Positions 43,207-56,400 of a stretch of 64,000 nt of DNA are shown piece after piece; within the stretch, counting starts at the first letter, position 1, and each line of letters begins with the position of its first letter. Under the pieces are notes generated by a model. That model was not told the origin of the DNA, did not search any database, and saw only the letters and a program-made list of their open reading frames with translations. Where the stretch lies: positions 1,645,763 through 1,709,762 of the forward strand of contig NC_057007.1 in assembly GCF_000002595.2 (NCBI RefSeq), given 5' to 3'. The position numbers and the translations under genes were made by a program. The stretch is from Chlamydomonas reinhardtii (lineage: Eukaryota > Chlorophyta > Chlorophyceae > Chlamydomonadales > Chlamydomonadaceae).

Positions 43207-44217
43207 GCCATGCTTTTCAGTCAATACGCGTTTAACGAACAGGTGGTGAGCAGTACCAAAACCGTTCCTAAAACCAGCTTGTGCAGGGTGCCTCAAGCCT
43301 TGCTTCTCACAGACAGTCACAAGACGCTTCAAGAGAACAGACGCATACAGTTTGGCCAATGCACCTCCTACGGCGATGCCACGGTAATTGCCTGGGACAG
43401 TCGGGTCTCCTTTTTTGAACACCGGTGTGACAAGCGTTGTCGTAAACTGGGCGGGAAAATTACCAGTCTCGAAAATGTGCTGCAATAGAATCCGCAGAAT
43501 AGGTGCAAGCCTATGAATCTCCGGTGCCCCAGGATCATCGTCAGCCTGTCGAAGCTTCCGTGCATACTTGTAACATTCACCAGGTGCAGACTCATTGCCC
43601 GCCGACTTCCCGTTTGGCAATCTACGCAACGCCACAGTCACTTCTTCAAGCGTTATGTCATCATTAAGTATAGAAAGGGCTGAAGGCGGTAGCTGTCCGC
43701 TTGGGGCCCCGGCACTCGTCTGACCAGCAAACAAACAGTTGTTAACATACCGTAGCGCACTGTGGACCCGTTCAATAGGGAAGTCCCCGTCACCCGCGTG
43801 TAGCAGAGAGGCAAAGTGTTTCGTCCAAATGGTCCCGTCTTGAATGCAACAAGAGCCTCTGGCTTCATCTCCTAACATACGCCAAAGCTTCTTATGATCG
43901 TGCCGGCATGATTTCAGGAAAACCCGCAGCAGCTTATCTTCGTAAACAGCGCGTGCAATCTTCTTCTGACGATGGTACTCACGCCTAGCCTCCCTAAAGG
44001 ATTGCCATTCCTCTCCGTTCCTGTCGCAGCCATCAGCACGTCGGCGGGCTCCAAACATCACCTCCCGAGCTTTCTCACAATCTTCGCTCCACCAAGGGCA
44101 TGCCTTACCACCTGTGTCCGACCTGTCCTCAAACGCCTTTCCCATTGCTTTTCCCACTAGCTTGCTCATCCTATCAACAGCAGAAGTAATGTCGATACTT
44201 CCTCCAATCAACTGCAT
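43207..44217 (-). pseudogene. LINE reverse transcriptase, N-terminal half
   Basis: Encodes the linker after the missing endonuclease (ACPWWSEDCEKAR, KKLWRMLGD) and the fingers of the reverse transcriptase: TPVFKKGDPTVPGNYRGIAV, then QAGFRNGFGTAHHLF. Coding sequence runs into the CACTA inverted repeat at 43206. Coding resumes with RNRASLPPLIIVQIDFEKAF in the fragment ending at 25559, so together the halves cover one domain. Confidence 0.9.
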
Positions 44218-44248
44218 TCCTATCTGCTGGGCCGCTTCATGCGTTGTG

Positions 44249-44903
44249 TTTGAGGTGGGTGGAGTGCGGAGGACATGGGGCGTGCCGGTTTGGCCCTGGA
44301 GCCTTGGGTGGGCAATGAGCAGCCTCAGCAGCTCAGTCCAGTTGTCTTTGATTTATTGCCGGCATTACCGCGAGCGGTATGTGGCCGGCTTTTAGCAGCT
44401 TTTCACTAGTCTTGCACAACTGACTCGCATTGAGTATTGGCCAGACTTGCTTACCCACCCGCCCACCCTGCAAGTCTGATTGGAAAGTGCCCGCTGGCGT
44501 TGAGGGGTCTTACTGTTGCAATGGCGTTACTGTTTATGCTACACAGTATCCGGGGGGTAGTTGCTGCCCGGCGTGTTGAGAAGCCGGCCGGGCAGACTTT
44601 TGTGGGCGGCGGCCGTGACCGGCGCCGCCAGGCCGTGCCGCACGGGGGCCTAAACGGAGATAGGTCTTTGCCCCGCGGCACGGCTACCAAGCCCCTCTTC
44701 TGTTTCGCTGCCTCCCGGATATTTGGAGCTTTGCCATTTTGTTTGTGGAAAGGGACGGGCCGCGCAGGTGGCTGTATGGGTGTGGCCCTTTTGAGACGGA
44801 TGACATCCAGACATGACGAGTATGTGGCTGTACGGAGTGAGGTCATGTGTAAGCGTTGCGTGGTGTGATCTGGAAGGACCTCTTGTCTGCAGCCGACCAT
44901 CTC
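44249..44903 (+). repeat. 739-bp repeat, copy 3, right part
   Basis: Continues copy 3 directly after the LINE target duplication, nearly identical to copy 2. It ends at CCATCTC, where unique sequence (AAAAGGGAATTATTGTC) begins. Confidence 0.9.
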
Positions 44904-46502
44904 AAAAGGGAATTATTGTCTTTACCTGGCTTAGCATGACGGTATCGCCGTTTGTGCGCTACCCAGCTACAGCCAGTTGGGCCAGAATACCGCAGTGCAA
45001 CAGAATTCCCCACAACACGCTGCACACTACGGGACTACGCCAACCTGCCCCTTGTCTTGTCCCATCGCACCCACCTGTTGGGCCAGCAAGCACCACAAGT
45101 GTGCTTGCACCGCAATTAATCGTGTAAAGCGGCTAAAGCCGTATGAAAGTGAAGCGACAGATCGATCGAGCGGGCGCCCTCACCTAAGCGGAGGCAGCTC
45201 ACCCGCTCTGCTTCGATGCTGCCGCTGCCCCTCGCCATAATCGTTAACGTCACCTTGCCATGAAAGGTTGACTGCATCACTCATGCCTTAATCGTGCGAG
45301 ACATATAGCACCAGCATCAACAACAACTTATTATGCTGCGACCAGACAGCACAATGCCTCTCCCTCTCAAGCGTAAAAGTGGGCCGTGCCGCCACGTTAC
45401 GTTGGTGCAAAGGCCGAAGGTTTCGAAATGCTTACTAGATGTCTGACACTCGTGATTTGCGCCAGCTGCGATCAGGAAACGTGATGCAAGCAGTGCGCTT
45501 CCGGCATAATCTGCCTGTCGTCTAATGGTTGCCATCGCCGCCAGCTATGTGGTGCTATGACTCATCCCTTTCGCCACTTTCAGAAGACGTGCGCGCGGCA
45601 ATGCTTCCATCTTGCATGGTCCTCCACAGCTTGCTCCACATACATGCTCGCGTGCGCAGCATCGCAACCATGCAGAGTGTGCCGAGTGCTCTCCAAGCCC
45701 AAGCAAACTACAGCGCTACACATTAATACCGTAGTAGTCATCAGGCCCAGTCCATGCAAGGGTGCCGCAGGAAAGAAGGGAAATATCCCCACAGTTCGAA
45801 GATGAGCATCTGGGCTGCCATGCGCTCGTCCGAGACCTCATCCCCGCCTACCATAACGCAGCGCCTTTGGCTGACATGCACAAATACGTCTACCAAGGAC
45901 AGCCCCGTTTGGACGCGGCGACTGCCTTGTTGTGCTTCACAGTGGCCGAAACACCCCGACCAAATTCAGCAAGTGCCGTGCTAAACATCACGCTCAACAC
46001 CCTGCTTGACATGCCTCCACAATAACAAGAGTAGCCGCGGGAAACGACACGCCTTGTTGCAATTTACTCGCCTGAATGTGTTGCAGAATGAAATGCGCTA
46101 AGCCATGAACAGCGGATTGGCTCCGCAAAACACTAACGCACACAAGGGGTGCAGCAATGATGCCACCTAGCCCCATGCCACAAATATGCCTCTGTGCCCC
46201 CATCCCCATCCCCATCCACATCCCAACCTCCATCCCCATGGTCATGCTAATGCCTGTCCCCACTGGACGTCCACAATGCACAGCACACACACACGTCATG
46301 ATCCAAGCGCTCCATCCGGCTTGCATGGACGGGGCTACCCGCGACCCCCGTCCGCTGTCGCTTTGTGCTTGTTAAAAGCGGTGGAAACACCCACCCAGCC
46401 CCCGCTGTTCGCACTGCTCTCATACACACGTATATGTGGCTATCCCTCTCCCGTCTTGCGCGGACGGCGCGCTCTCCGCCCCCCGCCCCGCCTCTCCCTT
46501 GC
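44904..46502. other. Intergenic, no gene securely recognised
   Basis: About 1.6 kb between the repeat block and the SBP gene 3' end. One open frame at 45762-46025 (+, 87 codons) has protein-like composition (DEHLGCHALVRDLIPAYHNA) but no known relative and no confirmed splice partners. A CCCCATCC microsatellite lies at about 46197-46240. Confidence 0.4.
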
Positions 46503-49500
46503 TCAAGCCCCCACCCTGAACCAGCTCCATGCCGATGCCAGTTGCCTCAGCAACAGCGCCACCAGCAGCGCAAACACCGCCAGCGCCACCGCCGGTTCAA
46601 TCGCGGGGCGCTCGCTGGCGGCGCCTGTGGTGCCGCTGGAAGCGGCGGCAGCGGCGGCCTCAGCCGCAGGCGCTGCCTTGGTCGGCAGCGGCCCAGCCCG
46701 CGCCTCAGAGGCAACCGCCTCCTCGTCCTCCTCCGGCTCCGCCTTGCTTAGCCCCCCTGCTGCAGCTGCCGAATGCGATTCAGTCTCCGACAAGCGCTGC
46801 TGCTCGGCGCCGATGTTAACAGCGCCGATCGGCACACCCGCCGCCACATCCAGCACCTCCAGCTCTCCCAGCTTCCGTTCCTGCTCCTGCCCTGCTGCCT
46901 CCTGGACCTGTACCGGCGTCTCGGGCTCCACCGGCGCTGCCCCCTCACGCTCGACCACCGCCGCAGGCACGCCGCCGCCCGCGTCCCCTCCGGCGCAGCC
47001 GTCGCAGGCAACCCCGTCGCCACCGCTGACCCAGGGCGCCGGGAGGTGCACCAGCGCCTCTGCCACTGCCGACTGCACCTGCGACGACGTCGCGGTCTGG
47101 ATCAGCGGCGCTGGCGCCGGCAAGGGCGCAAACAAGGCCGTGGCCGGGTGGCTGCTCCCTGCCGGACCCCGTAGGAAGCTGCCATCACGTGTCGGCGGGG
47201 ATCCATCACGTGTCGGCGTCGACACCGGCGATAAGTCCGACGGGAGCTCCTCCCCCAACAGCTGATCGGGCGACAGGACCACAGTGCCAGTGACGGCACC
47301 GGCTCCCACGTGTGCAGCATTAAGCACGCGGATGGGCGGCGGCGCGGCGGCGCCGGGCGGCGCGCCAGCGGCGGAAAAGCCGGCCAGAGCGCGGCCGCCA
47401 CTTTGGCCGCCGGCCGCAGACACGCGGCCGCCGGCCGGCCGCAGAGGCAGCAGCTGCTGCGCGGAGCCCTGGAAAGACGGGGATGGGGATAGCGCCGTGA
47501 CATAGCACGTTGATTCACCGAGACGGGCAGCAATTGCACGCGAAGGGACGTAACGACATCATTATTGACAGCAGGCCACGTCGGCCACAACGCGCACGGC
47601 TTCGCGCGTACCGGTATCCGCCCTTGCCAACCCTGGTCTTCCCCCTTTGCCCCTCCCCTCTCCCTCCCTGTCCCTCTCCGCCGCACCTGCACGTGTGCGC
47701 CCGCAACCGCGCCCACAACCCCGCCCGCCGCCGCCGCGGCCCCGCCCGCCGTCGCGCCAGCGACGGCCGCGGCGGCGGCTGCCGACCGCGCCAACAGGTC
47801 TGCGGGGGTTGCGCCGGTGTCGTCAGCCGCGGTGTGCCACAGCTCCCGCACGCCCGGCACCGCCAGGTGGAGGCCGGCGATGGCGTGCGGGCGGCCCAGC
47901 AGCGCCGCCAGGTGCAGGGGCGTCACGCCGCCGGGGCCTGTGGATCCAGGGGGGTTGCAAAGATGGTTGGTGCGGATCCAGGGGGTTGCAAAGATGGTTG
48001 GTGCGGACTCAAAGGGCCGCGGGAGAGGAGCCAAGGCCGGCAGGCCGGCAGGCCGAGCTGGCGGCCAGGTAGGCAGGCGGGCATGCCGAGTTGGTAGCCG
48101 CACCGTGTGCAAATATGTACGCGCAGTCGGGTGGTGCGCGAAGGCAAAACCAACTAGCGAGACAGCCACCACCAACAAGGGCCTCATGGCGTACAGCTGC
48201 ACCCTTCATGCACGCATGCGCTCCCTCCTGCGCCTGCCCCCTCTTGCCCCGCCCCCCGCACCCCTCCCCCCGCACCCCTCCCCCCGCACCCCTCCCTCCA
48301 CGCCCCTCCCGCCGCCACCCCCCCCCATACCCCCCATGCCGCGCAGCCCGCCACCCACCCGGCCGGCCCATGCTGACGTGCTCGCCCAGCACGTCGCCGC
48401 ATCGCGCCAGCGCCAGCAGCAGCGCCAGGCTGCGGCACCGCACCGCCGCGTGCATCAGGCCCGGCGCCTGCCGCTGCTGCGGGCCGCCGGCCGGCGGCGG
48501 CGGCGGCGGCGGCGGCGCCAGGTCGGCGCGCAGCAGGTCGGGGAAGGCGCGGTGAAGCTCCGACAGCGCCGCCACGACACACAGAGCCGAGTCCACCATG
48601 CACCTGCGCAGGGGTGTCGGAGCGCGTCCGTTGCGTGTTGTGGGTGTGGTGGCTGAGCGATGGTTTGGCGGGGCGGGGCTGCACGCTGTCGCCAAGCAGC
48701 AAAGCACACAAACACCCGCAGCCGCAGCCGCAGCCACCGCCGCAGCCACCGCCGCAGCCACCGCCGCAGCCACCGCCATCGCCGCAGCCGCAGCCGCAGC
48801 TGCACCACACGCACGCACGCACGCTGCCGGGAGGCTCCGCCGCGCCGCGTCTCACCTGTTTGCGAAGAAGGTGAGGGTGCTGACGGCTCGGCTCAGCAGC
48901 GCTGTGGCGGGGCCGGGGCCCAGCAGCCGCTCCACCACCGTCTCGTCGTCGGCGTTCGTGAGCAGCTCGGACGTGTCAAAGCAGCCCTGGAGGATTATCC
49001 AAGACCCACAGGATTGGTAAAGAGCGGGTTGCGGGTACCGTAGTCATGGAGGTAGATGGCCCATCCAATCCCACACATCCAGTCCCACTCACCCAGTCAC
49101 GCCCACCCCACACCGCCCATTCACACCCACCCCAAACCCAGTCAAAGCCACCCGCCCGCCCCGTTCACAGCCATCCCACCCCCCAAAAGCGGGTCTCAAG
49201 CAGCCACACCCATAAGCCACGCCGACCCACCCACGTTTCCATACATCCTTGCAACCCACCCACTCACCCACCCATTCAACCCCCCAAAAGCGGGTCTCGA
49301 ACAGTCGCACCCAAGCCACACCCAAACCACACCCATAAGCCACGCCGACGCACCAACAGGCGGTGCACGTTCTGCAGGGCCATGGTCGAGCGGCCGCGCG
49401 CGGTGCCGGCGCCCATGAAGACCGACAGGTCCACCGCGGCAGAGGCGCGCCCCGCCGCCGTGCTGGCGCTGACGCTGGCGTTGACGCTGCTGGCATGTGT

Positions 49501-50132
49501 GACGCTGGCGCTGGTGCCCAGCCCGCTGGCTCCGAGAGTGCTGGACCCGCGGGTGTGTGTGCCGGGGCCGGTGGTTGCGATGGTGGCACCGCCCAGCGTG
49601 GTTTTGCTGGAGGGGCCATCGTTTGAGGCGAGCGTGGAGGCGGTGTCTGTGTGGGGCCGGGGGGGGGAGCAGACGGAGTGAACGACGGAGTGAATGACGG
49701 CGGAGCGGGGCGAGCCTTAAAGTTTGAGGCGTGCGAAAAGGACGGGGCTCCAGCGTACAGGGTGCCTTATGCAGGCACGGGGAGCATGGGCTGCGCGCGG
49801 GGCAGGAACTGGCACACACGGCCTCTGCTGGCAAAGACGACGCTGGTGTCCAAAGACGATGCTGGATGATGGTGTCCACGCCTCAACCCCGAGGGGACCC
49901 TCCTAAGGACCCACCTAAGGACCCACAGCCCCCCACTCACGACCCCGCTGCGATGACAACAACGACGACTTCGACGACTCACAGCTGTAGGTGCTGGTGA
50001 AGCCCTCCAACACGCTCGCCACGGTTGCCGCGTCGTCATTTGCGCCGGGGCCGTCGCCGCCGCCGCCAGGGCCGTCCGGGTTGCCGCCGCCGCCGCCGCA
50101 GACTGCGTCCTGGTCCAAGGAGGAGCTCCGCC

Positions 50133-50167
<35 letters not shown>

Positions 50168-50373
50168 AAGAGCACAAGGAAAACGATGCGCAAAGACAGT
50201 GTATGCGATGCAGCAAAGCGACGGTTTACGGATGTTACCTGAAGTTACCTCGCATACCTGCTGCGGTGAGCCGCCGGTCTTACCAACCGGAAATCGCGCA
50301 ACCCCCGCTACTCTAACCTCGAGGGAGGATTCGTGTCCACACGCTCTCAAGGGTGCAAACCCATGCATGTGCT

Positions 50374-50409
<36 letters not shown>

Positions 50410-53400
50410 TGTGTGTGCGTTTGGTGTTTGCGGTGCGTGTTGTTGTGTGAAGGTCGGGTTAAGGGGCTGGGTGTGTTGTGGGGTATGCAAATGCAGGACT
50501 CATAGCCGTGGGCTCAAGCCGCAAGGTGGCGGCGGCATCAGCAACAACCATCGCCTTACCTGTCATGCATGGAACAACACGCCGCCACCCCAATCGCCCG
50601 AGCCCTACCCTCCGCACCGCACCCCGCACTGCACCCCGCACCGCACCCCGCGCCGCATCCCAACCTCACCAGGTGTTTTTTGAGCAGCCGCTGCTGGGCG
50701 GCACGACCGCCGCGCCCACCACCGGGCACAGGCCGTTGACGGGCTGCGCCAGCAGCGGCCGCACATCCAGCAGGCTGCCCACATCGCACAGCAGCCGCCG
50801 CAGGCTGCGTGGGGAAAAGCACCAAAAGGGAAAGGGTCGACACCGTGCATGCGAACGCTCAAGCGGACAGCAGGCTGTGTGCTTGTCTGTGAGAGGGATG
50901 GGTTGCAGAGCAGACAAGAGCATTGCGACCTAGGGTGCGGGGTAAGGCACTACGCGATCGGAAATTTCCGTAAAAGCACTATGCGGTCCGCAATCTCTGA
51001 TATGTGGGAGTTTATTACCCCTAAGCCGCCATCCTACCTGGCGGGCGGCAGGCGGCCCTGCAGCGCGTTCAGCTCCGCAGCCACGCGCTCCGACGGCACC
51101 ACCGCCACCGCCAGCCAGTCGCTCAGAACCGCCGCCGCCGCGCCGCCGACACCGGCAGCAGCGGCGCCCAACGCCGCCGGGGCGCCAGCGGCGGGGGCCG
51201 CCCAGGCCGCGGCGCCGGCGGGGCTGGCGGGCTCGGCGGCGGCGGCCCACTCCGCCTCGATGGTGAGGAGGCCGCAGGCGGGCAGCAGCGGCAGCGCCAC
51301 CAGCGCATACGTGTCGGAGGCGTGCTGGACCTGCGGCGGCGGCGCGCGTCGTGTACGCAGCGTTGATTGGGGTTGCATTCATGGTTAATCAAGAAGAAAT
51401 GAAGTTTTAACCAGCTCAGTGTTATGGCAGCCGCGTCGTTACCGATGACGTCGTGGGGGGAGACCGTGTGACCCGGGCGGCACGCGCCCTCCTGTTGTGA
51501 AGAGGGCTTAGCGGGATTGCGGCCTGCCCCTTTCCCTCCATGCGTGTCGTGTACGCCTAGCATAGCCCTGCGGTATATAGGCTAGCCCACCACACAGGAC
51601 CTCCCAAGACCTCCCCCACTCTGCACCATCTTTTGCAATTCCCCACACCCGCCCGCCCACCTGCAGCTGGTAGTGCACGCCGTGCATGCGGCCCCACAGC
51701 TCCACGTTGGGCGCCGCCAGGCCCGAGCCAAACAGCTGGATGCTGCCGCGCGCGCCTGTTCGAGTGGATCGGTAGAGGGTTACATTCATGATTAAATAGG
51801 AAGAAGCGAAGTTATAGGCAGGTGCAGGGTGGGCCATGCAATGGGTGAGTGGTGGTGGGCCAGTGCCAGAGCACCTGGTGCCGTGCACAGCATTGGGGTG
51901 CTTAAGCTGGGGCGAAAAACGCGCCGTTGCGCCGCAGCAACCAAACGCACAGCGCCCCGAAACATCGCTCGGAATCGTGTACAACACTGGAGTGGCGGGC
52001 GCACGTGAGAATGGGCGAGATGTATGCGAAGCGGTGCTCACCCATTTGCACGGCTGCAACTGAGGCGCGGACCAGCGACCCAAGCTGTGCGGCCGGCACC
52101 GAGGCGGCCGGCGCCGCCACCTCCACACCCTCCTTGTTGACGCAGATGGTCTGAGGGCACACACAGCAGGGCAAGGCCAGACACCCGAGGCGCTGTGAGG
52201 TCGACCGCGCAGCACACGAGGCACAGCTCCGGCCCCGTGCTCTCCCTCTGGCGGTCTGGTCCCCGTCGGCAGGCCCCCACCGACTGCCCCGCGACATCCC
52301 GGCCATTCAACGCGGGGCTATCATACATTCATACCCGACTAGAGCGAGTCGTTATACCCCCACACACAGCTGCAGAGCGAGTCCGCCACCCGATGACCCC
52401 GCGCTTACCTGGCTCCCCGCCTGCAGCACCACGCCGGTTTCGTTGAGCGTCGCCAGTTGCTGCACCGCCGCTAGCACACCCGGGGCGCGCGCATTGAATC
52501 CGCCGCCGCCGCCGCCGTTGAGCCCATCGCCACGGCCGGTGTCCCGGGCTGGCTGGCTGTCGGCGTCAGCGGCGATGCTGCGCCGTACGCTGGCGTGGGC
52601 GACGACACGCACGCAGCCAGGGCGCACGGAGGTCTGCGGCCACGTCGTGAGGTTAGCGAAGACGAGTCGGCGGCGTGAGGGTTAGCTCATGGGCGCGCAT
52701 GGCCGGACGGGGGCGCGGATGGCGCACTGGCGTGAAGTAGGCTCGGGCCCTAACGCAGGCAAGTACGCAGAAACGTAGGCGCTCTCCGCAAGAATCCGCA
52801 CACGCCACGGCAGTGCCATCGGATAACAGCGGCCAGGCAACGGCGCTGTCTTGTGGTGGCAGCAGCAAAACAAGCCTGGTGGTCCGGCAACGCACCGGCA
52901 TGGGTCCGGCCAGGCTGCCGCAGCCCTGCGCCGCCACCTGGTGCAGCAGCAAAGGCGTGGAGGGGTCCAGGCTGTACGGGTCGCAGTCCGCCAGCTTGTA
53001 CGACAGCCGCACCTGTACGGCAGGCACACATGTACGACAGGCATGTAGCCACGTACGGGGAGGGGCGGCAGTGTGAGGAGGTGCGAGGGGCAAAGCCTTT
53101 GCGGCTCCGTGTGTCCTGCGCACCTTCTTCACAACCCCTGAATCGGAGCGAGAACATTTCGCGACACACAATCGGCAACCCGCCGCCGCAACCGCTACCG
53201 GCGTTGCTGCTCCCTCTCCCACTCTCCAACCAACACACGGCCCGCCACACACCATGTCATAGTCGCTCTCGTAATCGGTGTCAAAGATGGTGCCGCCCTG
53301 GCCGACGCCCGCCAAGGCCGCGGCGCCGCCACCAGGATCCATGCCGTACATCGCATTCAGCTCCTCCAGCGCGCGGCCCCAGGCGCCGTCGCCGCTGCTG

Positions 53401-56400
53401 AGCCCAGTGTTGGCCGTGCCAGCTCCCGTGCCGCCGGTGGCCGGGACCGTGCCGCCTGTACCCGGGCCGTCGACCAGCATGGCAGGGCCGGAGCCACAGG
53501 CGCTGGCGGCACCGCTGGCGCCGGCTGCGGCGGCCGCGGAGACAGGCATGGCGTAGCAGACGCCGCTGCTGGCGCCGCCCACGCCGCCGTTGGGCGTGGG
53601 CGCGTCGGTCAGCGTGCTGGCGTGCGGGCTGGCGGAGAGGAGAAGTTGCTGCTGCTGCTGCTGCTGCTGCTGTTGCTGCTGCTGTTGTGAGGCGTTGCTG
53701 CCCTGCGGGTGCTGCGCCTGCTGCTGGCCGTTGGCCGGCCAGCCGTGGGTCTGGAGTTGCGCCGCCGAACTGGCGAGGGAGGGGCGGGGCAGCATGTCGG
53801 TTCGGCTGTGGTTGGCGTCGCCATACGCGACCGGCACCATGGGCAGGTTGGCGTTGTCGACCACCGCGGCCGCCGCGGCCAGGTTGGTGGCGGCGGGGAT
53901 GGCAGCGGCGCCGCCAAAGGACCCGTGCATGATGGGAACCATGGGCCCCACAGCGCAATGCACGCTGCTCACGTGCAGCCGGCCATGGGCTCCGCTGGAG
54001 CCGGCCGGGTCGGCGCTGCCCCAGCTGCCGTCTGTCATGGTGATCGCCTGCTGCTGTTGCTGCTGTTGCTGCTGTTGCTGCAGTTGCTGCTGTTGCTGTT
54101 GGGCCAGCCACTGCGGCTGCGCGTGCGGCCGCATGCCGGCGGCGTCCCGGACCGCGCCGCCCGGCTGCAGCACGCCAGTCGTGGAGTCGCGCGTGCTGGC
54201 CAGGCCGCCGGGCGGGTAGTTGCCCTGGCCTCCAGGCAGGGTCGGGTACCCGGGCATCCCGTTGGCGCCGTCTAGGCCTAGGTAGGCGGTAGCCCAGGTC
54301 GCTGGCGCCGACGCGGCGTGCGTGGGAGCGGTCACAGGGCTGGCGAGCAGCTCCTGACACCAGCCCGAGTCATCCTGCGAGCATTTCGAACACGAGCATG
54401 CAGCAGGATTGGAGCACAGGTCATTTAGGTCCCAAGACCGAGGAAACCGAGGGCAGCGCGGCGGGTGCGGTCGCCGTGCAGCATCCGGGAACCCGCGCCT
54501 GGGATGATGACTGGCTGTGTTCACAGCAATGGCCATGCTAGCTAACCTAGCTAGCTATACACGGCTAGCTGCATACGGCTAGCGACATGGGTGCTGGGCT
54601 ATTACGCACATGAAGCACGTCTGTCATGATGTCTTCCAGCTGGCTGTCTAGAGCCACGCCGTCAGCCATGGGGGGCAGTGTTAGGCCGCCGGAGGAGCCG
54701 CCGCGGCCGCCGCCGCCGCAGCCCTGCATTAGGCCAAGCAGCGACTCGAGAGCCACGCGCTCCGAGTGGCTCAGGCCCGGCCGCTGGCACAGCGACTGCA
54801 CGGTAGGGGATGCGGTTTCCAGGGATGGCGGGTCCGTTAGGATGATGGCGGGGAGAGAGGCCAGGACTTCGTGCGTGTGGGCGTGTGGGCGGCACTGCTA
54901 AATGTGGTTAGATACATTGTAGGTGCTGGGCAATGGGCACGTGCAACGAGTGCCGTGCAGCCCAAACCAACACAAAGCCGTCATGTCAAGGCGGCGGCGG
55001 GCACCCATTGCGGTGGCCACCCAGCGCGCATGCGCGCGCCATCCTAGCCGCATCCACACCTTACCTTGAGCGCGGTCGCGATGCTGGCATCCATGGACGC
55101 CGCGCGCGCCGCCTTCAGGGTGCCGCTGCAGCCTGCCAGCGCCAGCGCCGCCGCCCGCGGGCCCAGCCCGGTACGGGCGCGGGACTGCTGCTGGTGCTGC
55201 TGGTGCTGCTGCTGGTGCCGCTGGTGCTGCTGTTGCATCAGAGCCGACAGATCCGTGTCACCAAACGGCGACCTGCAGGCGCCGACGCCGGGCGCATCGT
55301 AATCATTGAGCACATGCTGCTGCGCCGCCGCCGCGCCAGTGCCACCGAAACCGCGGTTACCCGAGCTCCGGCCTCCGAACCCACGGCCACCCGAGCCCAT
55401 GCCGGTCGCACCTGCGGCCGCATCCGCGGCCGCGGCTGCCTCCTCGGAAACGGGCGGCGCCTGCGCCAAAGTCACATAGGGCTCCTCCCGGTTCGGTCGA
55501 AGCCCCAGCAGCCCCGGCACTAGCTGTTGCGGCGGCACCTGCAGTAGCTGTTGCGCCTGCGGCCGCTGAGGCTGTGTCAGCTGCTGCTGCTGCTGCGGTA
55601 GCTGTTGCGGCTGCAGCAGGTGCTGCTGCGTCTGCATTGCAGCTGCCCACTGCGGCGCAGCGATGCCGGCTGCAGCCACTTCCATGCCGGCCGGAGCAGC
55701 AGCCACGCCGGCAGCGGCAGCGCCGGCGGCGGCGGCGGCAGTTAAGCTGGTGGGCGCGCGCGGGGCGCCATCCAGTCGCAGGGCACTGGCGAAGGGCGCA
55801 AGTGCATCCGCGGCGAAATCCGTGACGTCCCCCACGGAGTGGGTGTTGTGGCTGGGCACCGGCGTGCGGCTGTCTGCATGGCTCTCATCCTGCGGACGTA
55901 ACAGCGGTGCGTTATGCAAGTGCGTCCGAGGCGCGAGCGTGCGTGAAATGAACGGTGCCGGTGCCGAGTCACTGCGCCTGCGTGTTCCGCTACGCCAGTG
56001 CGGTTCCGGCTGCGTCAGTGCGCTTTCGGTTGCGCCCGCACAGGCGTGTGTGGCTGCAGCAGTGTGGGACCGCCGTACCTCCCCAGCCGCTCAGCCCTTA
56101 CTTCCCCCACCTGCAACGCGCTTCCGGAGGCGTGCGCCGCCATGCATGACTTGGGCTCCGAGGACAGGCGCGTGCGCTTGCTGGATGGCGAGGGCGCGGA
56201 CGTGCCGTGTGTGTTGCGCCTGCATCGCAGAGGAGGAGCCGGCCAGGAGGAGTGTCAGTCGCTGGCACCAAGGCTGCGCACCCGCACGAAATTAACGCTG
56301 CGTGAGCCCCACGCTCGTGTGAACAGCAGCTGCCGCTTCGAGCGAAGCGGTGTGGGCCGCTACCGATCCACTGGCACACGCATCCCAGGTTTCATTTGGG

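Larger units (their letters stand above)
23677..44237 (-). mobile_element. LINE (non-LTR retrotransposon), 5'-truncated, split by a CACTA element
   Basis: About 2.9 kb of LINE sequence in two pieces (44237-43207 and 25559-23677), flanked by the 11-bp duplication CATGCGTTGTG (23666-23676 and 44238-44248). The 3' end has a TGTAACACATC tail with an ATG/CAT microsatellite. The endonuclease region is missing, which is the normal outcome of incomplete target-primed reverse transcription. Undamaged target sites in repeat copies 1 and 2 prove the insertion boundaries. Confidence 0.9.

Noticed and set aside
52653-54536. A single 627-codon open frame on the minus strand as one exon
   Set aside because: The correct SBP exons 9 and 10 lie inside it, but consensus donors at 53253 and 52896, an acceptor at 54374 and phase show it is interrupted by introns. 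The Cys-rich CSCSKC near 54390 is therefore intronic.
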